From positions 205,093,601 through 205,157,600 of the forward strand of contig NC_134701.1 in the NCBI RefSeq assembly GCF_043290135.1: a stretch of 64,000 bases of DNA. Reading direction: 5' to 3'. Positions 32,938-45,019 of this stretch are shown piece after piece. This DNA is from Rhipicephalus microplus (taxonomy: Eukaryota > Arthropoda > Arachnida > Ixodida > Ixodidae). A program made the translations under genes and the position numbers. How positions within the stretch are numbered: the stretch's first letter is position 1; every line of letters starts with the position of its first letter. The notes below the pieces were generated by a model. The model ran no database searches, was not told the origin of the DNA, and saw only the letters and a list, made by a program, of their open reading frames with translations.

Positions 32938-33008
32938 CGGGTCCCAGCAGAAATCAAACCACAACATTCTGCGTCATTATAGAGTACTCTACCACAGATT
33001 CATGCTAG
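32938..33008 (-). repeat. tRNA-like sequence, second SINE type
   Basis: On the minus strand: gtggtagagtactct (A-box-like), then gtggtttgatttctgctggg (B-box-like) at tRNA spacing, about 71 nt in all. The head differs from the main SINE family. It is more likely a SINE relic than a working tRNA, because the B-box C of TTCGA is T. Confidence 0.5.
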
Positions 33009-33025
33009 GTCTCGGAAGTGTCTAG

Positions 33026-33075
33026 GGGCGAATCTCCTTAGGCCGTGGGTCGTTCCCTTTTCCGTATGTATTATG
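33026..33075 (+). repeat. GGGGCGAA-CTCCTTA module
   Basis: aggggcgaatctccttaggc followed by a gtatgtattatgtagcc block. Related modules occur at 56727 and 56993 next to the tetranucleotide foldback arms. Confidence 0.5.
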
Positions 33076-34852
33076 TAGCCACATCTTGTTTAGGACTTGC
33101 TTCCGACGGAACCGACGCTTGGAAAACAATCTTTTCGTGCTCACCCAGACCATCGAGGTGGCACGGAGAGAAACCAGAGGTCTGCTTGGATGCTTTCTGG
33201 ATGTCGCCAAGGCTTATGATAGTGTGCCACACAAGGAGTTTTTCCACCAGTTGGACCAACGACAAATGCCGAGCGTGTGGACAGACTTTCTCCGGCGGCT
33301 CTTTGCAGATAGCCTGGTGGTAGCATACTTCAGAGGCACCAGAACACAGCCTGTGAGGGTGACAAGAGGACTCAGGCAGGGCTGCCCTTTGTCTCCGCTG
33401 CTATACATGCTGTATGTGGCGGGACTCGAGCAGGCACTCGTGGAATCGGGAGTTGGCTTCGCGTTCCGACTCATGAATGGTGGGGTGGCGCAGACATGGA
33501 CGCTGCCCGGCTTGGTGTTCGCTGATAATCTAGTATTACTGGCTGAGCGCAGCAGTGACCTTCAGAGGTTGGTAACACTGGCGGCCGACCACCTAAGAGT
33601 CTGGGCCTTCACTTCAATGCCAAAAAATCGGCCATATTGCAGTTTTCAGGCGTGGAGACCATTGATGTGCAGCTTCCCTACGAAGGAAGCATTCCGGTAT
33701 CAAACCAGTACTGGTATCTCGGTGTCAACCTTTGCACCTCCGCAGATATCTATGACAAGCAAGAGGAGCACGTTCGACAGGCTTCTGTGAGGGCCGCCAA
33801 CGTGCTGCGACGGCGGAGTCTGTGGGGGTGCAACCGGGTTGTACTGGTGCGCGAACTGTGGAAGGCCGTACATGTGCCAGTGCTGACATTCGCCAACGCC
33901 GTCATCTGCCTGTCTGCAGCAACACGCCAGTGGTTGGAAAGAGGTCAGCGTGAGGTAGGGCGACTGGCGCTGGCGTGTCGTGGACGTGTAGCTGTCGAAG
34001 CTGTACAAGGCGACCTAGGATGGTCAAGTTACGAGGCACGCGAGGCAAGGAGCAAGGCGGCTTATGAAGGACGTCTTCGCCTCGTAAACGACCAGCGGTG
34101 GGCCCGTCGTGTATTTAGATACACAGCTATCAAGGGCATGAACAAACCATGGCGCAGGCGTCGCCACAATCTGTGCCGCAAGTACTCCTTTTTTACTGAC
34201 CCTGTCCAGGAGGACAGTGAGAGTAAATGGGCAGTAGGAGTACGGAATAGAGTGCAGGAAGCTGAGACGTCAATGTGGCAGGCGGCTAAGGAGAAGAAAC
34301 CCAGCCTGGCCCTATACAGAGCTCACAAGACCACCATCTCCGCCGAACGGTTATACGACAATAATGTCGGCAGCGCGCTTCTGTTTGAGGCCCCGTCAGG
34401 AGCGCTCCGTACTCAGGTGTATTGCCGTCACTTTGACCCGTCGTTGGCCTACGGCACAGTGCAGTGCAGGACATGCGGGAAAGACGAGGAGAACATTGAA
34501 CACATGGTGCTTCACTGCGAACGCCTGTGTCCCCGTCAGACAGATGGCGCCACACTACCGGAGGCACTCGGCTTTGTGAAAGACTGCGGCGCACCGGGAG
34601 GCGACAGTCGCGATACCAACGTCCACCCCCTGGCAGCGACAGCAATAACCAAAGCAAGGCTTCTACAGTGGTGGTCAAGGAGACAGTGGACAATTGTGAT
34701 CTTCATGGACCTGGTGTGATTTTTCTTTCCTTTTTTTCGTTTTTTTATTTATTTGTTTCTTGTTCCGGTCAGGACACAGAAAGGTGCCCCCCCCCCCCCG
34801 ATATAAAGGGGAAGACCACAGAGATCATCATCATCATCATCATCATCATCAG
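33076..34852 (+). mobile_element. 5'-truncated LINE with (ATC)n 3' end
   Basis: Reverse-transcriptase remnant through to a 3' UTR, with a T-rich stretch, a C13 run at 34787-34799 and a terminal (ATC/TCA)n array at about 34820-34850 that serves as the tail. It is a different lineage from the 9290 LINE; I cannot name the clade. Confidence 0.75.
33086..34719 (+). pseudogene. LINE reverse transcriptase, frameshifted, second catalytic Asp lost
   Basis: The first part carries RT motifs: FLDVAKAYDSVPH and GLRQGCPLSPLLYMLYV, then FADN at 33518-33529 where YADD/FADD is expected, so the second catalytic Asp is Asn. A frame change at about 33595-33602 separates this from the downstream frame. That frame holds the thumb region (QYWYLGVNLCTSADIYD, then GDLGWSSYEAREARSKAAYE) and a C-terminal CX2C...HX4C zinc motif (CRTCGKDEENIEHMVLHC). 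It ends at a TGA at 34717-34719. The N-terminal endonuclease is missing through 5' truncation. Confidence 0.8.
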
Positions 34853-34885
34853 CGGGAGTAATATAGCTAGATGGCATTAATGGCT

Positions 34886-35149
34886 TTTACAACCTATCCA
34901 CGGAGTGAATGAGGATGAGTCGGGCGAAGCATCTGTCCGTCCATTCGTGTGTCCAACCATCCATGCTCCGTCCGTTCGCACGTCCGTTCATCCATCCATA
35001 CTTCCGTCCGCCTGTCCATGCTTCCGTGCTTCTCTCTGCCCATCCATGCGTCCGTCTATCTGTCTGTCGGTGTATGCTTGCGTCCGTCCGTCTGTCCGTA
35101 ATTCTGTCCTTTCTTGTCTGCCCGTCCGTGCTTTCGTCCGTGAGTCCAT

Positions 35150-35194
<45 letters not shown>

Positions 35195-35580
35195 TCGTCC
35201 GTCCGTTCGTCCCCACGTCTGTCTTTCCATCCGCCCGTGCTTTCGTCCATCTGTTCATTTTTTTTCGTCCATGCGTCCGTCTATGCGTGCGTCAGTCCAT
35301 CCGTGCTTCCGTCCGTCCACGTGTCCGCGTCTCCATGTCTCTGTGTGTCCACACGGATGGACAAATGGACAGATGCACGGACGCAAGAGCGGATGAACAG
35401 ACGAATGGACAGAACCAAAGATGGACTTACGGATGCACGGAACGATGGACAGACGGACGGAAATAAGAACGAATAGATAGGTGGACGCACAGATGGACAG
35501 GACAAAAGCATGGCCGCATGGTCAGACGGACGGACGCTTCAACCTACTTATAATCATTCACTTCGTGGATATGCTGTGAT
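34886..35580. repeat. Foldback repeat with tetranucleotide arms
   Basis: The outer arms are inverted: left (34886-34930) runs ...tatccacggagtgaatgagg...gggcgaagc, and right (35535-35580) is its diverged reverse complement ending ...cgtggatatgctgtga. Inside, the top strand is GTCC/CCGT-rich up to about 35350, including (TGTC)n at 35148-35190. It then flips to GGAC/ACGG-rich to about 35535. The whole is a long imperfect palindrome. Long ORFs here are composition artefacts. Confidence 0.75.
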
Positions 35581-36231
35581 TTTTTCACGTAGACCATAAC
35601 ATTCGTGCAACTTCGGTTGTGATTGAAGTGCAAGCTATCCAACCTCATGAACAATACATACGTACTCCTATTATACAGCCGTCACATGGGGTAAGGACAA
35701 CTGTAGTGAAGCGCCATCCTCTGAAGCTCTTATATCTAGCAGTGTCCAAGGCCGCCATCTACGCTCGAACATGCACTGCGTGTGAGCTTATCGCTTCTGG
35801 TGTTGCTAATACCCAAGTTACTGTTGGCATTGTCACGCAACAGCAGATCTGCAACTGTTTAACATATATCTGTGCGTACAGCACTCGTACTCATCTTCAG
35901 CTCATTCGTGACAATTCGCCTGCTAAAACATAAACCATCTCCAGAGGGAAACCATGGGGTGATGCGGTCATCGCATTTGTGCAGCGCGAGCAGTCACTTT
36001 TTTCAATCAAGAAACTCGCTAACAGACGCTGCGTGCATTGGCTTTGCGAGACCGAGGGGGAGGCATGCCTATAGAAGATGGGGAAAGAGAGTAAGTTTGC
36101 AAACGCTCTCTTTGTGGGCGTTGTGAGGCAGGAGAGGGGAACATAGGAGAGGAGAGAGCAGAAAGGGACGCCCATTCGCAATGGGGGAGCGAGTGTGAGC
36201 AGGTGGTAGGAGAGAAGTATAGAAAGCAACG
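35581..36231. other. Intergenic; purine-rich end
   Basis: No gene. Positions 36120-36230 are GA-rich, similar in composition to 59850-60000. Confidence 0.4.
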
Positions 36232-36504
36232 CCAACACCGACTAAATTCCAAGGCCGAAAGGCTGCCACTGTGACGTCAGAGGTTGGAGGCCCAGTTACC
36301 CATCTGAGCATGCTCAGTAAGACTTTTTTTTCCACATCTTTTATTCGGCCCAATCAAGCCGCAGCAGCTGCGAGAGCGGGAGCGTTTGTTCTCCTAAAAC
36401 GCGAACGAAACACCGGCTTTCCGCAGCGTTCGCGGCGTAACTGGGCCTCCACCCTCTGACGTCACTGCGGCAGCCTTTCGGCCTTGGAATTTAGTCGGTG
36501 TTGG
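36232..36504. repeat. 68-bp inverted-repeat pair (MITE-like)
   Basis: Arms at 36232-36299 and 36437-36504 are inverted copies, 65 of 68 bases paired, separated by 137 bp. Both start with ccaacaccgactaaattcc in the outward sense and contain the palindrome TGACGTCA. A perfect 14-bp palindrome, ctgagcatgctcag (36304-36317), lies just inside the left arm. No clear target-site duplication or transposase. Likely a small non-autonomous DNA element or a local inverted duplication. Confidence 0.75.
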
Positions 36505-37080
36505 TAACGCGTAGCTCTCGGAGAGAGGGGAGGAGGAAAGTTGCGCATGCGTTGTGTGAGTGCGGACTATCGACGCGTGACACAACCGCGGGCAAGAGAT
36601 GTTCCGCATCTAAAATTACAGCAAAGTCATCTTCCCTCTGCTTGTTTTGCATAATATTGATTCTCAAGGTGCGTGGTACTTGCCTGATTTTTTTTTATGG
36701 AAAGCAGCTCTTCGGCTAGCCTGTGTAGCGCTGCTCCTCCGTGCGTCCATATGAACAAGCCGCAACGCGCTCCCCTCACCGCAGGTGTTGGAGCAGTGCC
36801 AAGTAAGCCACGGCACAGCCACGCGTTGACGTCACGCTCCCCTCGCAGAGCGCTCTGACGCCAATCTTTCCCTCGCCTGCCACGTGTTCGCCGCTGCTCC
36901 CGCAGCTGCCGCCTTGACCATTCGCATGCAATGTCTGCGGCTACCGCTGCTCGCTCCGCTACCGCAAACCCCGCTCGCTAATCTTCCAGCCCTCACAGCA
37001 GCACCCACGTTAGCTCCATTCAACCCCTGACGCCACCCATGCGTATCGCTGCTGCTTCGCATCTCATCAGGGTGCCCTTT
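36505..37080. other. GC-rich, CpG-containing tract, no gene
   Basis: 36720-37080 is clearly more GC-rich than its surroundings, with GCTGC/CGCTC words. Its one ORF (minus strand, 36832-37062) is Ala/Ser/Gly low complexity. It could be a promoter-like CpG tract or a repeat. Confidence 0.4.
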
Positions 37081-40000
37081 CGTAAGATGGTGTAAGGTTG
37101 TTTACGACAGTAGCGATATCATTGATTTACATGTTCAGGGCCGTAAAACAGAAAATATTGTCTTGAATTTGGGTCAGGTACTCTCTTGTGTTGTCAAATC
37201 TACTGTGGATTTGGAAACGTTTCGTTCGAATCACCTTCATTTCATTTAGCTGAGAAGCCTGGCCTGACATTTCCTTCTGCAAAACTTTCATTGTTTCACT
37301 GGAAGCCTGCGGCGAATTCGGGTTGATGTTGGGGCCGCCGGCGCTTGATTCTTGGTCGCGACAATGCGAGAGAAGTTGCAGGAAGGTACATGTTACACTA
37401 TGAGTTTTATTAAAGAGACACACAAACAGGCAAACCAACAGGCAAGCCACGAAGCAGATGAAGACACCTACAAGCAAGCGAGCAAACAGACAGAGAAACA
37501 AGCAAACAAAAAAGAAAACTAGCAAACAAATACGAGACGGACTCACATGGTGGACGCACATTAACACTCGCGAACCAAGATATCTTGTACAAGCAAGGAA
37601 ATGGCAGAAACAAAAGTAAGAAATCAAAAAGCTATTTCTGCCAGGAAGTCATACTGCCACCAATATGGAGCCATTTCCGACTCCATTTTGCATTCCCTAA
37701 CTTCGCGCATGGATATCTCTTGCCCTCGTTTTGCAATGAGTTGGTTCGGTTTCACCAGCTTGTTGTGGTGCTTCTTTGCAGGAGATGCAGAAATACGCAG
37801 CAGCCCACTTCAATTTCGTGAGAAGCGCGCATAATAGTGGATGGATACGGCTACGGATATGCGAAACTCAAAAGATGTTAGTGATAATAAAAGAGTGTTA
37901 AAATGCGTTTGGAAAATACAAAAAAAAGAGCCACACGTTGAATAAATCAGCAGCACCTGGAATCACATCCAAATCGGCAAGCTTGTTATAATGTTGTGAT
38001 GATTTACGTTACTATCATTTGTGTGTTCGTAGCTGACGCGACATCATGAAAACATGTCTTTTTTGGCTGTCTATCAATTTTCCAGTCATTTTTTTATTGT
38101 GTGTCTCTTCAAGCAAGGCTGACATGCGATGTTGGTGGGGTAAGATAAGTCGTAGGTTTATTATCAGAGCACCATCTGAAGAGCAACAGTAAGTTGCCTC
38201 AGATTGCTTGGCGTCTGAAGTTGCACTAATCTACATGCGATACTTCTTCTTTAGTCATGCCGTGTGACAAATGTAATCTCAGTAACGAGTAGGGGCACTT
38301 AAGATGCCAGGCTTTTGTTTATCTAGGGAATATTTCTCATAAAAACAAACTCCGCACGCCAATTTTTTCCCATTTATTGCATTGATATATAACGAAACTG
38401 TAGCAAAAGCTACATAGGAATGTTTATCAAAACAACAAACTCAGAACGTCGTTAATGGAGTATAGCTTCTGTGGCAGTGCTAATAAACGTAAAAAGAATA
38501 CTTTACTTTACTGAAATAAGGATGCGTGAACATTTGTAGACACAAACGCCTTTGTTCCTTAAGGCAACAACAATAACTGCTGTTTTTGTGGACTGGCAAT
38601 TACGAAAATATTGCTAATTTAATCTCCTGTTTCATCAAAAACTTTACAAAATAACTACCACAAACTGCCTCAGCGCACATAATACGTATTGAATGATAGA
38701 AAATTGTGGAGCAGTAGTTTCCGAATTCGCGTATTTGTGTCTTCACTCATGGTTCCTGTAAATGAGGGAGCAGTTTCTCGCAGCTGAACAATTCATGCAG
38801 TCACAAAATTGCACTTGCAGACATATCTAATTATTCTTGTGTTTTATATTAAACATATTGAAATATTTGAAAGACGACACAATTCTTTGTTTGGTTTAAA
38901 ATTTTATCTAGTGCGCCACACTTGGTACACTCAAACGTTGCGCAGTTCACATGTTTTGACGACCTAGCGTGGTTCTACTCTTGTGCCAAGTAATATTACA
39001 TTCATTGAGGGGACTCCTTTCAGTAGAAGCCTTTGATATATCGCTCTATTCCAAGCACTCTCAAGAAATAACGTCGATATGTGATAAAACATCTGCTAGC
39101 TACACAGGGAGTCTGGTTTTAATTCTCATTTTGTGCGAACGTTTTTGTTATTCGTTATTTAATTTGCATTTTATTTATTTTTGTCATGGATCACATGATG
39201 ACTCACAACCAATGACACCGACGCTGACAACGCAATTTCTTAAAAACAAATCCTTTATCGGTGTGGCATTAAAATCTAAAAATATTACACAATAATCACA
39301 ATGAGAAACTCGTGAGAACCGCTGCACTGCGATTTCTTCACATTGCAAGCTGGGTAGAACTGTTGTAATTTTTTCTTTCCCTCTCTTTCTTTATGGAAAA
39401 TCTTTGAAGAAGTGCAGCATTACTGGGGCTCTGTCCGTCTGTTTTGTTATACTAAGCGTAACATCAGACCAGAATGTTAGGTCAGCTACACATTATTATG
39501 ATAGTTAGTTCAGCTAACCGATTTTGTTTTTGAGTACAAATTGTCCCTACTGTGTGTCAATCGATATGTTTACTGTAGCTGCATCGCACTGTTTGTTTGG
39601 TATCATCTCCTTTTAATTGCCTTTCTCTTTCAACATTCGCGAAGTTATTAGGATTAGCATAAGGGGTGTACCCACGTGTAAACACTGATCGATCGATGGG
39701 TCGATTGATTGATGGAGCGCACAATAGCCCGCAAAAACCTGATTCGATAATAACTTCTAATGAGATTTTTGCATATTCTCAGATCGGTCAAAGTCTGTAT
39801 GAAGCAATGACGATGATGAACTGCCACGAATAACCTTGCCTCGTGGTTTGACGAAGGGTTTTTTCTTTGGTTGCGCAGCAACATGCGCAAAACAGAGGTG
39901 CCTCTCATGAAAAATAAATTATCATTGCTACATCATTTGAATTTTCGTGCAGTGTCTTTATGGCTTCGGCTGTTTTCCTCTGATAACATTATTGTATTTT

Positions 40001-41974
40001 ATGTAGAAAACAGCATGGCGCTGTTTCCATGGACTCTAGACAACGAACATATTGTGTATCGATTGGGATGGCACAAATTTTAACAACAGCTGCCGAAAAT
40101 GAGCCTTCTTGCCAACGGGCTTGAATGGCAGTATGCATTATTAGGCAAGCGAAAACCTTACTGCATTAAATATTTCTACAAGTGGGCGCAAACTAACAAA
40201 TTCTGCTTTTTTTACGTTCATCTCGAAGCTCATTATGCCTTTGCAAACATTTTCGTAGAGAGCAAGACCATTTGTCATGCACCTGGAACGGTGAACCTCG
40301 CCGCTGTGGCCGATGTCCAGGAAGAACCAGTGTCAGTTTGCCACCTAATCGACGAGCGACCAACTTCCCCCATTAGAGTACAAGTACCACGCCGGTACGC
40401 TCATTCCTAAAACGTTCTTTTTGAATTGTTTTATTTTCTTCTAACGTTGTTAAGGTTTAAGTCTAGAATTAAAAAAAACATTTTCAGGGCCGTCTCGACC
40501 GCAATGTAAACGGTCCATTGCTCGCTGCATGACAAACGGGCAGTGCAACCCACTCGTGAGGCAACTGTGCATATCAAAGCTGTTCAGTCAGTTTGGGAGC
40601 GTGTACTGGCAGAGCCAGAAGCGAAGCCATGAGAGTTTTGTCAAGACTGTTTACTCTTGCAATTTATGCTGCCTAATACTTAGAACTCCTTGGATTATGT
40701 GTGGAAACAGGAGAATGATCACGACGTGCGGAAACATGAAATCAGTGACTTTGGTTTTCGGGATTTTTCTTGAATCCAACAAAGATGTCTTGCGGCGAAA
40801 TAAAATAAAGAGCACCATAGAAGCGCTCTCATATCAGTTCATCGTCTTAAACTGCCAAGTTTGCACAAAAGTAAGCTTCTACTTGTGAATAGAAACATGA
40901 ATATTTTCTTACTATTCTCAACTTCGCGTCACGCAAGCAATATAGTATTTTCTTATTTTTCAAAACCTTTGCACGCACAAACAGTATAATCACAATGTCA
41001 AGTTGGAAGTTTTTTGTCATTAAGCAATTATTGCGTGAACTTAAACAACACAAATGCCTACTGAACTACCAACCTTTCAATGAAACTAAAACAAATATCG
41101 GAACCCAAAGCTTATACTCAAGTCTTCTCGCATACATGAGTACATTGGCATAATGTGACAGAAAATGAATTCTTTAAAACCGTATCAAGGCATTCAGGTA
41201 GCTTGGAGCCCCTAGTTGTGCCAACCCATAGAAGCGCGACATCGACAAAGCGTGGTCGCGTCGCTGGCCAGACAAGATTATGTGCCTTTCACCTGTCCAC
41301 CAGAACCGAAATTCATTTGCACGGCACCTACACTGCAGGTAGAGCCTGCGAGGGGTACGTAGATTAAACGTAGAAGGAAAAAGAAAGAATTGAGCCCCGC
41401 AACGTGTGTGCAGCTAAGTGCGACACCTCAGCAGTACCTCACGAGGGAATGCGATATGGAGGAATTAAAAGGAATAGAGTGAGAAATACAGATAGCGAAA
41501 GGAAAAGATTACGACACGGCTGAAGGAGTCCGAGGACGGGGCACCACTCGGCGATAGCTACGCTGGCGTCGGGTATCGCGGGTGACACAACCGCTCGGCA
41601 GGAATTCCACCAAGCGAGTGAGCTAGTGGATGGAGCGGAACACTTAACAAGGGCTGTACAGTATTTGCGGTCTCAAGAGCCCACGTTCCCAAGATTTGTT
41701 TTCCCGTCAAAGAAGGCGCTGACATGGTGGTGCTCGATGTGGCTCAGCTGGTTCAAAACACTGTCCTGGAGGCTAATCCGTGGGTGAAATCATGTCATAC
41801 AAAGCCAGATTTTTTGTTGTTCAAGGTACCAAGTTAGTCTTGTGCATAAGAGTCTTTCTATCAAGTTTGATACGCATGATGTTAGCGACTCCTGTTTATA
41901 TGAGGTGAGGCTCGCAGGATCTTTTCCAGGCTTCAGCACTGGCACCACCCATGCTGTCTTCCATACAATGGAAG
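37081..41974. other. Long intergenic stretch, nothing assigned
   Basis: AT-rich, with short ORFs only. Two weakly coding-like pieces cannot be assigned: minus strand 37127-37370 (polar, SSETMKVLQKEMSGQ) and plus strand 40260-40410 (ending PTSPIRVQVPRRYAHS). No introns or domains support either. Confidence 0.4.
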
Positions 41975-44760
41975 TTTGTATAACGAACTGGGCTAAATTT
42001 TGAGAAATACGGACTGCCAGTCCAGAAATGGATGGCTACCACGACTGGCTCGTGGCCCTTACGGCTGACTTCGATGCCGCCACGCAGTCGATCACCACTA
42101 CGCCCATCAATCCCGACGTCTACCCGCACCTGCTCCACTTGTGGCACGCTAGAAGGGGACTAACAAAGCGTTGAAAGCGTCAGCGCCTCAATCGTAAACT
42201 GAAACTTCGGATTGCGTGTATCATGCGACAAGCCTAGACTCTCACGAGAAACAACTGGAGAGGATTTTGTGATTGTCTGGCCATCACCCTGAGTACTGCT
42301 AAGACAAATAACATTCTCCAAGCACTTATAGACCCATCGGGCACAAAGACGCAGACTCAAAGGCGGTTGCATGTCCTCGCCCATTCGTTTAGAGACTCTC
42401 CTGAGGTCTCCTGCAGGAACTAAAAGCACGTTATATTCCTTCTGGAGCGCGTCCCCAATATCACCTATACCCATACGACACAGATTCACCCAGTGCCCAG
42501 ATGCCGAAATCACAATTCAAGAGGCCCGCTCCGTGTTAGTCTATCCGCAAGAATCGAGCGCCGGGTACTGATGACGTCCGATATGCTACCCAAGCATGAC
42601 GACATGCAGAAATTTCCCTCAACCTGAAACTGGGGAATCCCATCTTCGTCGAACATTTGCGACCAATTTCCCTTACGTCATGTATAGGCAAGCTCATGGA
42701 ACATGTTATCCTGCGTCGCTTGTAGCCATTTCTCGAGAGCCAGTCTTCTCGCATGCGCAGCTCGGTTTTCGCTCACACTTATCCACGCAAGAAGTGCTGC
42801 TTCTGTTGAAAGGGGAGGTCTTGGGTCCATCGCGGTGTGTCCAAACCCACGCTTTGCTTGGACTGGACCTTAATTCGGCCTTTGACAATGTGGAGCACGA
42901 CCTCATTCTCAGCAACCTCGCCAAATCATGCTGCGGCGTTCGCGTTTATAATTGTCAGAGCATTTCTTCGTGATCGTACCGAAATGATAGATATAGGCCC
43001 GCATCGCTCGAGTATCATCCATTCCCCAGGCAGAGGCACCGCTCAATGAGTTGTGATTTCACCAGAATCATTTAATATCGCTATGTCAGGTATCCCTAAA
43101 CAATTTGACTAACTTGAGGACCTGCACCATGCCATCTATAACGACGATATCACGTTGTGGACGTTTCGGGGCTTCGACGGCGAAATTCAAGACCGGCTTC
43201 AACAAGTGGTAGAGGTCGTGCCAGACTATACTCGACAGAGTGGCCTCACTTGTGCTCCAAACAAGTTTGAGCTCCTTGCCTTTTGCGGCCGCTGTGAAAA
43301 TCCCCCACCCCACATCAATGTACTCGCCGAAAGAATACCTATTCCACGTGTAGAGTGAGCACGCATCCTTGGAATTTACGTGGAAGCAAATAGCTGGGCA
43401 TGACACACCATATCCATACGCTCCCGCCAGACAGAGCAGATCATCGCCATGTTCCGACACATAAGTAATAGACGCTCAGGACATGATTCAACTAGTGAAT
43501 GCGTGCATTATAACCAATTCAGTTACCACCTTTCATTTCACCGGCTAACTAAAGGAGAACATGAACGAGTAGACACACTCACTCGTAAGGCCACCAAAGT
43601 CGCTCTAGGCGTTCCGCCCTATACTTCTACACAGCATCTTTTGTCACTAGGAGTGCACGATACCCTCAATGAAGTACTCGAAGTTCAGTGGATTAGTCAC
43701 CGCCAACGCCTTCTCCCACCAACGGGTAAACACGTACTACACTACCAGGGTCCCCCCCCCCCTGAACCTCCGGAAACGCAGGGTCCTTCCGTGCAACTCG
43801 AAATAGCTCAAGCGCTTCGCGCACATCCTCTGCCACGCCACATGCACCCTGTGGTTAACATCGGTCGTCGGCGGGCACGGGTGAGATACTTGAATCGCAC
43901 TCTCAGTGACTTTGAGGAGAATAGGGTCTACTACATGGACGCGGCTTGCGCGACAAACGGACACACGATCTCATGAGTGCCACTAACCACCACTGATGTA
44001 AGTGCTGCCTCAATCCCTTTCCCATCTTTAGCCACCGATTCGAGCAAGATCCTGGCGGTTACCTTGGCGATCCAGCACACTTTGTGCCTCCCCGCAGAAT
44101 CATACTACATACTAACCGATTCCCAAGTGCATGTAGGGATTTTCTAACCAATCGCGGCACTCCCAAAAGCTCCCATTCTACTCTCCTACGCACATCCGAA
44201 GTTTATTCACACAACAGCTACATCATACACCTTCTCTGGACTCCTGGTCATGCCTCCCTGTCGGGCAATGAACGTGCTCGTGCGGCTGCTCGAGAATTCA
44301 CCCTCCGAGCGGCCTCGCACAGTGAGGCGGCCAACACTGAGCCAGGTTCTGCACTTCTCACATATCACGAAATCACACATTACATACGTCTACGACAGCA
44401 ATACCAACTCCCACCAGACTCTTTCACACTCTAGGAGGCTGTCACAGTTTGCCAGCTGCAGACCCGAACTTTTCCGAACCTGCACTTCTTGAATAAAGTA
44501 TACCAGACTCGTTATATTGATGCTTGTCCAGGCTGTGGCGCTATCCCCACAAATTTCCCGTTACCGTAGAGTGCTCCGCTGCTTACTTCCCTCCCCTCCC
44601 TCCAATCCTTCGGTCCACCCGTACCCAGAGCAGTGAGAAGGCACCCTTCGCGATTTCGCCCCCGAGGTCTGCCGGGCCCTCAATCTCAGAGCCTGGGATG
44701 TCGCAGAGGTTACCATTGCAGTCCTGGAATAGGGAACTTCCCCGTTTTCTTTGAAATTTC
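41975..44760 (+). pseudogene. Decayed I-group LINE ORF2, plus strand
   Basis: Pieces of ORF2 follow each other in several frames. The endonuclease-RT linker (DGYHDWLVALTADFDAATQS, then HLLHLWHARRGLTKR) mirrors LLHMWEAKRSLQARW of the 9290 element. RT pieces include HLSTQEVLLLL, LGLDLNSAFDNVEHD and YNDDITLW (YADD mutated). RNase H pieces include YYMDAACATNGH and LLWTPGHASLSGNERARAAA. The end has CPGCG and a stop near 44733. Many stops and frameshifts; the endonuclease is not found. It is much older than the 9290 copy. Confidence 0.8.
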
Positions 44761-44779
44761 ATGATAAAATGTTTTGATC

Positions 44780-45019
44780 ATTGATTGATATGTAGAGTTT
44801 AACGTCCTGAAACGACCATGTGATTATGAGAAACGCCGTAGTGGAGGGCTCCGATAATTTCGTCCGCCTGGTGTTCTTTAACGAGCACCTAAATGTGAGC
44901 ACACGGGCCTACAACATTTTCGTCTCCATCGGAAATGCAGCCGCCGCTGCCGGAATTCGATCCCACGACCTGCGGGTCAGCAGCCGAGTACCTTAGCCTC
45001 TAGACCACCGCTGCGGAGC
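44780..45019 (-). repeat. SINE at the junction of two opposed LINE relics
   Basis: Minus-strand full-length copy with an ATTGATTGAT tail at the left and a tRNA-like head at the right. The plus-strand LINE relic ends about 20 bp to its left, and the minus-strand LINE relic is cut within RT immediately to its right. Confidence 0.88.

Noticed and set aside
34905..35466. Long Cys/Ser/Pro-rich and Asp/Arg-rich ORFs on both strands
   Set aside because: They are products of the tetranucleotide repeat, which stays open in several frames.
37127..37627. 166-codon minus-strand ORF
   Set aside because: The N-terminal half is Cys/Leu/Phe low-complexity from a diverged AC-rich tract. The polar C-terminal part matches nothing I know.
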